The translations under genes and the position numbers were made by a program. From assembly GCA_005790265.1 (NCBI GenBank), contig SXVE01000505.1:1-5199 (forward strand): a stretch of DNA of 5,199 nucleotides, given 5' to 3'. This DNA comes from Acidobacteriota bacterium (GTDB lineage Bacteria > Acidobacteriota > Blastocatellia > Pyrinomonadales > Pyrinomonadaceae). The notes under the pieces were generated by a model. The model saw nothing but the letters and a program-made list of their open reading frames with translations. It was not told the origin of the DNA and did not search any database. This document shows, piece after piece, positions 1 to 4,391 of the stretch; the first letter of the stretch is position 1, and every line of letters begins with the position of its first letter.

Positions 1-164
1 GTTACGCCGATCCGATTCAGTTTCAAACCGGCAATCCGTACGGCGTTTCGTTTACATCGAACAACGGAAAAGACGATCCCGACGACGCGCATTTGCAGGC
101 GGCTAAATTTCACGGCAAACGCGTTGCAGAAGTCGCCGAGCAATTTATCAGCGGTAAAAAATAG
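1..164 (+). CDS. WrbA-like flavodoxin-family NAD(P)H:quinone oxidoreductase, C-terminal fragment
   Basis: The open frame enters from the left edge (first full codon at base 3) and ends at TAG 162-164, giving the last 53 residues of a protein. Visible motifs are 'TGNPYGVSFTS', then an acidic 'DDPDDAHLQAA' stretch and a closing helix 'HGKRVAEVAEQFISGKK'. This matches the end of WrbA-type flavodoxin-fold proteins, where a G-x-PYG loop near the FMN/quinone pocket is followed by a variable loop and a final helix of the type 'A(R/K)xxGxxVAxxA'. Known members are cytosolic FMN enzymes that reduce quinones by two electrons using NAD(P)H. No signal peptide or N-terminal FMN-binding loop can be judged because the start lies outside the window. 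A generic NADPH-dependent FMN reductase of the same fold is the main alternative. The fold assignment is fairly safe; substrate and symbol are not. Confidence 0.72.
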   Translation, partial: YADPIQFQTGNPYGVSFTSNNGKDDPDDAHLQAAKFHGKRVAEVAEQFISGKK

Positions 165-192
165 TTTGATATCGGCATCGAAAACTCAAAAA

Positions 193-229
193 AACGGGCG
201 GTTGACGGAAGCTTTGTCAATTGCCCGTT
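193..229. terminator. Intrinsic terminator hairpin after the WrbA-like gene
   Basis: The inverted repeat has arms AACGGGCGGTTGAC (193-206) and GTCAATTGCCCGTT (216-229) around a 9-base loop. That is 14 pairs, with two G-T wobbles in the DNA reading. It begins 28 bases after the upstream stop codon. On the plus strand it is followed by a broken T-rich run (ACTATTTTAT). On the other strand the adjoining A-tract (187-194) gives a U-run, so it could work in both directions. Its right arm overlaps the promoter of the next gene. Confidence 0.7.
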
Positions 230-243
230 AACTATTTTATAAT
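214..243 (+). promoter_or_regulatory. Sigma70-type promoter for the YceI gene
   Basis: TTGTCA (214-219, one mismatch to the -35 consensus) is followed after 18 bases by a perfect TATAAT (238-243). Transcription would start near 250, leaving a leader of about 58 bases before the ATG at 308. The -35 box lies inside the right arm of the preceding terminator hairpin. A strong Shine-Dalgarno (TAAGGAGA, 293-300) stands 7 bases before the start codon, supporting good expression. The prediction rests on sequence match only. Confidence 0.62.
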
Positions 244-307
244 CTTCTGCATCAAATAAATTCATCGCAATAATTCAATAAAAGTAAGTAGATAAGGAGA
301 AAATTTA

Positions 308-976
308 ATGAAAAAGATTTCGTTTTTAACCGGAATTTTAACCGTCGCTTTGTTGATCGCCTCGAATTTCGGCACGAGCGCCGAAAACGCGACGATTGCC
401 GAAAAATTCGCGAGCGTTGACACCAAACTTTCAGCGCAGGAACAAACCGGAACTTATAATTTCGATAAAGCGCACAGCTCAATCGGCTTCCGCGTGCGTC
501 ATATGGGGCTTGTTGACGTTCCCGGATATTTTCGCGATTTTACCGGAACGATTAATTACGATGGTAAAGATGTCGCCAAATCTTCGGTTCAATTTACGGC
601 GAAAATGGAGAGCGTTGACACGGGCGTCGCGCCGCGCGACAAACACTTGAGAACGGCTGACTTTTTTGAAGTTGAAAAATATCCGGAAATGACTTTTAAA
701 AGCACGAAAGTCGAGAAGAAAGGCAAAAATTGGATGGTCACCGGTGATTTGACGATGAAAGGCGTCACCAAACAGATTTCAATGCCGATTACGGTCGCCG
801 GATTTGCGCAGGATCAGCGCGGAACGAAAATGGGCGTTACGGCGGAAACGACAATTAATCGCCGAGATTTCGGCGTCAATTATGGCAGCAACTTGCCGAG
901 CGGCGTGCCCGTTCTTTCCGACGACATCAAAGTCGTTTTGAACGTTGAAGCGGCAAAAGCGAAAGCGGCACAATAG
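308..976 (+). CDS. Secreted YceI-family lipid/isoprenoid-binding protein
   Basis: 222 residues. An N-terminal signal peptide (KK, then a hydrophobic run to about residue 22, likely cut after 'GTSA' at 25) indicates export to the periplasm. A spacer of about 22 residues precedes the YceI beta-barrel, which starts at 'GTYNFDKAHSSIGFRVRHMG' (48-67). Typical family landmarks follow: 'ESVDTG' (101-106), 'RDKHLRTADFFEVEKYPEMTF' spanning 110-130, 'VTGDLTMKGVTK' (144-155), and 'INRRDFGVNYG' (183-193) with the closing 'SDDIKVVLNVE'. Known YceI proteins have a lipocalin-like barrel that binds polyisoprenoid chains such as quinones. They are linked to stress responses, but the precise role is poorly defined. 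The tail 'AAKAKAAQ' is low complexity. The start is fixed by a strong Shine-Dalgarno 7 bases upstream and by the signal peptide. The gene has its own promoter and a strong terminator, so it is probably monocistronic. Confidence 0.93.
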   Translation: MKKISFLTGILTVALLIASNFGTSAENATIAEKFASVDTKLSAQEQTGTYNFDKAHSSIGFRVRHMGLVDVPGYFRDFTGTINYDGKDVAKSSVQFTAKMESVDTGVAPRDKHLRTADFFEVEKYPEMTFKSTKVEKKGKNWMVTGDLTMKGVTKQISMPITVAGFAQDQRGTKMGVTAETTINRRDFGVNYGSNLPSGVPVLSDDIKVVLNVEAAKAKAAQ

Positions 977-979
977 TTA

Positions 980-1011
980 AAAAGGCAAAATAAAAGCAAA
1001 AGGCAAAAGTT
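980..1011. repeat. AAAAGGC heptamer-like array overlapping the terminator
   Basis: The left arm of the terminator and the bases before it read as A4-plus-3 units: AAAAGGC (980-986), AAAAT (987-991), AAAAGC (992-997), AAAAGGC (998-1004), AAAAGTT (1005-1011). Two units are shortened. The complementary copy forms the right arm (1022-1046). A second array with the same A4N3 rhythm lies at 4261-4315. Confidence 0.55.
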
Positions 1012-1048
1012 CGGAATTTGTTTCCGAACTTTTGCCTTTTGCTTTTTT
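992..1048. terminator. Bidirectional terminator with a perfect 25-bp stem between convergent genes
   Basis: Bases 992-1016 pair without mismatch with 1022-1046 around a 5-base loop (TTTGT). The plus strand ends in six T (1043-1048), then more T-rich sequence to 1060. Read from the minus strand, the left side supplies the U-run (TTTTATTTTG then TTTTT). It begins 15 bases after the YceI stop and lies about 18 bases beyond the dipeptidase stop, so it can end both convergent transcripts. The arms are built from AAAAGGC-like heptamers. Confidence 0.88.
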
Positions 1049-1066
1049 ACTTTTTATTTTTGTTGT

Positions 1067-1732
1067 TCACCGGCTGGCTTCGGCGAACGAAATATCATAA
1101 ATCGCGTATTTTTCCCAATCCTTATAATCGAAATGCCACCATTCGTTGGCGTTGACGGTAAAACCCTCGGCTTCCATTAGTTTTCTCAGCAATTCGCGGT
1201 TGGCGCGCTCGATTTCGGTTCCGCCTTTGTAATCGGGCGCAGCGCGTTCGGAGAATTCATCGTAACCGGAAGGCATCGGCAACAATGCGCCGGTTTTCAA
1301 ATCGTAGATGCTCAAATCAACCGCGCAGCCGCGATTGTGTTTCGAGCCTTTTTCCGGGTTGGCGACGAATTTTCGTTTGTCCTCCGGCGTTACTTCCCAA
1401 AAAAGTTTCGTGATTGACCACGGACGATAACCGTCGAAAATCACCAGTCCGAGTCCGCGTTTTTTAAGTTTATGATGAACGCGCAAAACCGCTTCGGCAG
1501 CCGGTTTCTGCAAAAAAGCGCGCGCTTCGGAATAAACCGTTTTGCCGACGAAATTGTCATCGGTCGCGTAACGAATATCGAGTTTGATTGTTTTATCGAG
1601 TTTGCTGAGTTCGACCAAATGAGCCTCACGTTTATTTTTTTCCTGCGGCGCGGCGATTTGCGCCGCAGCGACAGACGAAAAAAGAATAAAACAAATCGCG
1701 AAACGGGTAAATATAGAGAAATGTTTTTTCAT
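1067..1732 (-). CDS. Exported D-alanyl-D-alanine dipeptidase, VanX/M15D family
   Basis: 221 residues from the chosen ATG at 1732. A longer reading from TTG at 1753 adds seven residues in front of an otherwise normal signal peptide, so it is less likely. The N-terminus (MKKHFSIFTRF, then a hydrophobic stretch ending 'SVAAAQ') is a Sec signal peptide with no lipobox. The mature part shows VanX-family landmarks (numbering from the ATG): 'LDIRYATDDNFVGKTVY' (51-67), 'FDGYRP' with the family Arg (R103), the zinc motif 'SKHNRGCAVD' (S130-x-H132...D139), and 'NEWWHFDY' with catalytic Glu197 and zinc His200. All metal and catalytic residues are present, so an active Zn-dependent D,D-dipeptidase is expected. 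Family members cleave D-Ala-D-Ala for vancomycin resistance or peptidoglycan recycling. No vanHA, vanRS or dipeptide-transport genes are visible nearby, so a cell-wall turnover role is more likely. No clear Shine-Dalgarno precedes either start. Confidence 0.9.
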   Translation of the reverse strand: MKKHFSIFTRFAICFILFSSVAAAQIAAPQEKNKREAHLVELSKLDKTIKLDIRYATDDNFVGKTVYSEARAFLQKPAAEAVLRVHHKLKKRGLGLVIFDGYRPWSITKLFWEVTPEDKRKFVANPEKGSKHNRGCAVDLSIYDLKTGALLPMPSGYDEFSERAAPDYKGGTEIERANRELLRKLMEAEGFTVNANEWWHFDYKDWEKYAIYDISFAEASR

Positions 1733-1765
1733 TAATGGAATACGAAAAATCAAAACGGTCGAGTT

Positions 1766-1795
1766 AATATATTTAAAAATTTGATTGCGTGTCTT
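1766..1795 (-). promoter_or_regulatory. Possible promoter of the dipeptidase gene
   Basis: On the minus strand, AAGACA (1795-1790; matches GACA of TTGACA) is followed after 18 bases by TATATT (1771-1766; five of six to the -10 consensus). It would start transcription near 1759, leaving a leader of roughly 25-30 bases. It lies between the upstream gene's terminator and the dipeptidase start, where a promoter is needed. The surrounding DNA is AT-rich, so chance matches are likely and support is modest. Confidence 0.35.
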
Positions 1796-1812
1796 TCGCT
1801 TAATTTTTGTTA

Positions 1813-1846
1813 AAAAAGCGCGGCTGATTGATTTGCCGCGCTTTTT
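1813..1846 (-). terminator. Intrinsic terminator of the 354-residue secreted protein gene
   Basis: A 12-bp perfect stem has arms AAAAAGCGCGGC (1813-1824) and GCCGCGCTTTTT (1835-1846) with a 10-base loop. Read on the minus strand it ends in a U-run, and it begins about 20 bases after the stop codon at 1867. The core is GC-rich against an AT-rich background, a classic rho-independent terminator. Its symmetric A/T flanks would also let it act on plus-strand transcription. Confidence 0.85.
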
Positions 1847-1866
1847 GATTTAACGAACTAAAAATA

Positions 1867-2931
1867 CTAAGGTTTTTTAATTTCTTCGGGAACGATTTCC
1901 GTATTGTCGTCATCAAGAATAAGAACATCGGTTCCGAATTTTTGGTAATCCTTAAAACGAATAAGATTTCTCGTTTCGTAAACTTTGCTACTTTCGCGAA
2001 AAGTGAGACGAACGTCGGAAAGCGCCGGAAGCAGATATTTTTCATTGGAAATCGTCGCCCAATCGTAATCAATCAGGCGTTTTGCTGACCGAATCTGAAA
2101 AGTTTCGGGAATTTCCGTCGCTTCGCTTTCAATGCGCAGAACGCGCGCGTCTTCTTGGTCAATCCAAATTTTTCCTTTCATTCCGGTCACGGTCGAATCG
2201 GTTAAGTAACCGGAAGCCGTGATCTGCTGTTTCGCTTTGTCGCGGGCGATCAAATAATCGAAAACGACGGCGCGGCGTCCGCGAATCGTATCGGTATCAA
2301 TTAAAGAAAATTTCGTTTCATTTTCCGGTTTGAAAATCGTCGCCAGAACCGTCACGAATTCGCCGGTCGAACTTGTTCCTCCGACTTCTTCGTAAGATTG
2401 TTTTGCCTTCGGCGTTTCCTGCACGATTCCGTTCAGTGATAAAACTTTGTATTCTTCCTGTCCGCTCGAACGATAACTAACGGCGACGATCAGTTTGTCG
2501 AGATTACGAAAATTGTTGGTTCCCGCGTAAGCGGCGGCGCGCTGAATTTGCTGTTTGACAACGAAATCCGGCATTTCTTCGACTGCTGCCAAAGTTTTCT
2601 GCCGCGTTTTATCTATGATTTCCGCTGATTCTTTTTCCGAAGGCAGTTTTGCCGTCGTCGGATTGGCGCGGCGGCGTTCGGCTTCTTCGAGCGCACGCTT
2701 TAATTCCTCGTCATTTTTCCCCTTTGAACGCGTCAAACTGCGCACGCCGTCGGTCAGCGCGAAACCGATGCCGCGTTTGCGCACCGCTTCGACGGTTTGC
2801 TCTTTCGCCGCCGGATTTTTTTCGAGCGCGTAAAGCATTTTTACGTATTCGGTCTGAGTCAAAGGCTTTTCCTGAGCGAAAGAGAATTGAATGGAAAATA
2901 AAATTAAAAATGCGAATAGAAAGTTTTTCAT
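1867..2931 (-). CDS. Secreted protein of unknown function (Acidobacteriota-type)
   Basis: 354 residues. A clear signal peptide (MKNFLFAFLILFSIQFSFA, cut before Q20) predicts export. Residues 26-67 form a small helical segment, 'YVKMLYALEKNP...VEAVRKRGIGFALTDGVRSL'. This resembles a short 'RG(I/V)xFxLT' domain I recall at the N-terminus of many acidobacterial exported proteins. A very charged, probably helical or coiled linker (70-118; 'DEELKRALEEAERRRAN') follows. From about 119 to 340 the sequence alternates polar and hydrophobic residues like a beta-sheet fold: 'DFVVKQQIQRA', 'KLIVAVSYRSSGQEEYKVLSLNG', 'GRRAVVFDYLIA', 'GKIWIDQEDARVLRIESEA', 'YLLPALSDVRLTF'. The 'G.IWID..D.RVLRIE' phrase recalls the curved sheet of LolA/LolB-type lipoprotein carriers, but this is an impression only. 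No catalytic motif or lipobox was seen. The gene is alone between terminators. The start is supported by the signal peptide, although no Shine-Dalgarno is evident. No function is assigned. Confidence 0.88.
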   Translation of the reverse strand: MKNFLFAFLILFSIQFSFAQEKPLTQTEYVKMLYALEKNPAAKEQTVEAVRKRGIGFALTDGVRSLTRSKGKNDEELKRALEEAERRRANPTTAKLPSEKESAEIIDKTRQKTLAAVEEMPDFVVKQQIQRAAAYAGTNNFRNLDKLIVAVSYRSSGQEEYKVLSLNGIVQETPKAKQSYEEVGGTSSTGEFVTVLATIFKPENETKFSLIDTDTIRGRRAVVFDYLIARDKAKQQITASGYLTDSTVTGMKGKIWIDQEDARVLRIESEATEIPETFQIRSAKRLIDYDWATISNEKYLLPALSDVRLTFRESSKVYETRNLIRFKDYQKFGTDVLILDDDNTEIVPEEIKKP

Positions 2932-2987
2932 TTGCTAAAAAGATGCGGCAAAAATTTTTTTCGTTGGCTTGCAGTGAAAACAACAGC

Positions 2988-3030
2988 AAAAAGAAAAAGC
3001 GGGAAAATCTTTCATCGAAAAATTTCCCGC
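2988..3030 (-). terminator. Intrinsic terminator of the PilZ-like gene
   Basis: Arms GCGGGAAA (2999-3006) and TTTCCCGC (3023-3030) pair perfectly. A smaller inner stem, TTTC/GAAA (3010-3013 with 3017-3020), sits inside the loop. On the minus strand the stem runs into TTTTTCTTTTTG (2999-2988), a good U-run. It lies 36 bases past the stop codon at 3067. The 354-residue gene starts only about 57 bases further on, so its promoter must be squeezed into or overlap this region, or it depends on readthrough. Confidence 0.78.
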
Positions 3031-3066
3031 CCGTTATATCTAAAAAAGAATGAAAATCAAAAATTG

Positions 3067-3468
3067 TTAGTTAACCCACTCTTCTTCATAGTTTAATTGC
3101 CAGTGGCGCGTAACCCATTCCTGCGCTGCCGACAAAGCCGTCTGTTGCCAGTTTTTCAGGTTTTCCGAAATGGAAAGCGCCGCCAGCGGTTTGCTCGGGT
3201 CGCGTTCGACGCGAATGACTTGCGCTGAAACTTCGATGATCGGCTTTTCTTCTTCGAGAATTTTCAAAGTTACTTCACTTCCAACCGGCGGCAAAACTTC
3301 CAAGTTTACCAACGCGCTGGTTTCGCCGAGATTCTCCGTCAAACCGTCAACTGAAATTTTCTCTCCGCTTTCTTTGTCAACCCAACTTGCCTGCACCGCC
3401 ATACTAGCCATAATGCGCTGATGAACCGGCGTCCGAAATGATGTTGTTGAATAATCTAATTGTGCCAT
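3067..3468 (-). CDS. PilZ-like domain protein with degenerate ligand motifs
   Basis: 133 residues, cytoplasmic (no signal peptide or membrane segment). The pattern fits a single PilZ-like beta-barrel: 'VQASWVDKESGEKISVDGLTENLGETSALVNLEVLPPVGSEVTLKI' spanning about 25-70, then 'IIEVSAQVIRVERD...LAALSISE' (77-102), and a C-terminal amphipathic tail rich in Trp (residues 107, 118, 123 and 131). Classic PilZ domains bind cyclic di-GMP with RxxxR and (D/N)xSxxG. Here 'TENLGETSALV' occupies the second position but lacks the usual Ser and Gly spacing, and no clear RxxxR precedes it, so c-di-GMP binding is doubtful. It may be a structural adaptor or a divergent member. The start is well supported: AAGGGGA lies about 8 bases upstream on the coding strand (around 3476-3482), and a promoter is further up. 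It is probably monocistronic. The PilZ assignment rests on pattern recognition, not a search. Confidence 0.72.
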   Translation of the reverse strand: MAQLDYSTTSFRTPVHQRIMASMAVQASWVDKESGEKISVDGLTENLGETSALVNLEVLPPVGSEVTLKILEEEKPIIEVSAQVIRVERDPSKPLAALSISENLKNWQQTALSAAQEWVTRHWQLNYEEEWVN

Positions 3469-3540
3469 ACTTATCTTCCCCTTTTTCGATTCGATTGATT
3501 GCCTGATACCTGATTGCTATTGTCAAATATTTGCCCGAAT

Positions 3541-3569
3541 ACTTTAAGCCAAGCTCGATAGAATGTCAA
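3541..3569 (-). promoter_or_regulatory. Sigma70-type promoter of the PilZ-like gene
   Basis: On the minus strand a perfect TTGACA (3569-3564) is followed after 17 bases by TAAAGT (3546-3541; four of six to TATAAT). The predicted start near 3534 leaves a leader of about 65 bases with a Shine-Dalgarno close to the ATG. A second TTGACA lies at 3536-3531 but has no acceptable -10 partner at normal spacing. Confidence 0.55.
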
Positions 3570-3642
3570 GTATCGGTAAAACGCTCAAATCGCTTATTCA
3601 TTATTCTTCAATTATTAGTAAACCTGCCTAAAAATAAGCTCT

Positions 3643-3771
3643 TTATTTTGTTTTCTTGCCGGCAAAAACTTTGACGCTCGATTTAATAATTCGCTCAAAA
3701 CGCTCATTCGGTTTTAAATAACGTTCAAAAAATTCGTTTTCAAAAACGTCATACTCGCGAACGATTCGCAT
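3643..3771 (-). CDS. Possible 42-residue hypothetical protein or gene remnant
   Basis: ATG at 3771 to TAA at 3643-3645 gives a highly charged peptide: 'MRIVREYDVFENEFFERYLK' followed by 'PNERFERIIKSSVKVFAGKK' and TK. The residue mix (Glu/Arg/Lys plus aromatic, no low-complexity runs) looks more protein-like than most short frames here. It could be the broken C-terminus of an older gene whose upstream parts lie in other frames. A stop codon lies two codons before the ATG, no convincing Shine-Dalgarno is present, and no family was recognised. The stop codon is part of a 7-bp AT hairpin (AAAATAA 3631-3637 with TTATTTT 3643-3649). The chance of a random frame of this length in AT-rich DNA is high. 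Confidence 0.2.
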   Translation of the reverse strand: MRIVREYDVFENEFFERYLKPNERFERIIKSSVKVFAGKKTK

Positions 3772-4260
3772 TCTTTAAATACCGAAGATAATTTTCTAAA
3801 ATCACCGAGTTGCTTTTGATTGCAAACGAGAACAAATCGGTTGCAAAAAACTCTGCGCCGCAAGAATATTTATCAATTCAGTCAAAATTTCGCCGTTGTC
3901 CCGGCGTTTGTCAAGATGTTTTTAGCTGCAATTTTATTTTTATTTAATGCCGCGAATGTCTGACCAAAACCAATCTAACTGAAAATTTAAATGAGCGAAA
4001 ACGAGCGTCGCCGAATTGTTAACACCGAATTAACTTGCGGGTAACATAATCGTCGGTTTCAGGTATAGATAATATACTTTGGAAACTACGGAACTTAATT
4101 TGCTCCATTTAAGAGAAGACGACGCTTTCCCTTTTTATAACAAGCAATCATTTTTATGACCGAAGAAATGTTATAAATCGGGCTAAAGGTGCGTAAATTA
4201 AATACTTTAAGTTCAAACACGGTTTTTTGATTTGGTTTTTTATTAATAAAGCGAAAACGG

Positions 4261-4315
4261 AAATTCAAAATAGGAAAATCCAAAAAGCAAAAGAAAAATC
4301 CAAAATTCAAAATAT
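4261..4315. repeat. Heptamer A-tract array (AAAATYC-like) upstream of the receptor gene
   Basis: The stretch reads as successive A4N3 units: AAATTC (4261), AAAATAG plus G (4267), AAAATCC (4275), AAAAAGC (4282), AAAAG (4289), AAAAATCC (4294), AAAATTC (4302), AAAATAT (4309). AAATTCAAAAT occurs twice (4261-4271, 4303-4313), and AAAATCCAAAA occurs twice (4275-4285, 4295-4305). It ends about 76 bases before the receptor ATG. The A-run spacing of about 7 bases is out of step with the helical repeat, so it is not classic phased curvature. It resembles short tandemly repeated heptamers known from cyanobacterial intergenic DNA. Confidence 0.6.
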
Positions 4316-4391
4316 CTGCGGCAATACATATCAATAACACAAGCAAAATTGCTTTCAAACAACTTTATTCAAAAAGAGGTCAATTACCAGA

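Larger units (their letters stand above)
3570..4391. other. AT-rich, gene-poor intergenic stretch
   Basis: About 820 bases separate the promoter of the PilZ-like gene from the receptor start, and I see no convincing gene. Short protein-looking runs occur on both strands and in several frames, each closed by stops. On the minus strand these are about 4029-3940 ('NSATLVFAHLNFQLDWFWSD'), about 3921-3805 ('HLDKRRDNGEILTELINI') and about 3877-3755 ('GAEFFATDLFSFAIKSNS', then 'VILENYLRYLKNANR'). On the plus strand there is about 3790-3945 ('KITELLLIANENKSVAKN'). Because both strands look equally coding-like, this may be decayed sequence or a dispersed repeat. The stretch also contains imperfect 23-base direct repeats (3577-3599 and 3687-3709), a perfect AT palindrome TTTATTAATAAA (4239-4250), a heptamer A-tract array (4261-4315) and a small hairpin (AAGCA/TGCTT, 4341-4354). 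No tRNA or transposase was seen, and no clear receptor promoter could be chosen. Confidence 0.6.

Noticed and set aside
1067..1732. Vancomycin-resistance cluster suggested by the VanX-type enzyme
   Set aside because: No vanH, vanA-type ligase, vanR/vanS or vanY is visible, the enzyme carries an export signal, and its neighbours are unrelated.
1733..1753. TTG start at 1753 for the dipeptidase
   Set aside because: It adds seven residues before an otherwise standard Lys-Lys signal peptide starting at the ATG at 1732, and it has no Shine-Dalgarno either.
193..1846. CRISPR-like or transposon-end interpretation of the hairpins and repeats
   Set aside because: There are no regularly spaced identical repeats with unique spacers, no transposase and no target-site duplications. 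The hairpins sit just after stop codons and are followed by T-runs, as terminators are.
2555..3053. Plus-strand frames of 92 and 134 codons opposite the 354-residue gene
   Set aside because: They are antisense shadows: Arg/Ser/Ala-rich, with no recognisable domain. The minus-strand frame has a signal peptide and coherent protein composition.
3531..3536. Second TTGACA (minus strand) as an alternative -35 for the PilZ-like gene
   Set aside because: No -10-like hexamer lies 16-18 bases downstream; the pair at 3569-3541 fits better.
3891..3906. CGCCG/CGGCG hairpin considered as a terminator in the gene-poor stretch
   Set aside because: It has only five pairs, no proper T-run on either side, and no gene ending next to it.
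4095..4358. 87-codon minus-strand reading frame (begins MKAILLVLLICIAADILNFG)
   Set aside because: Much of its hydrophobic, Phe-rich sequence is the direct translation of the A-tract heptamer array and poly-T stretches. It lacks a ribosome site and overlaps the leader of the receptor gene.
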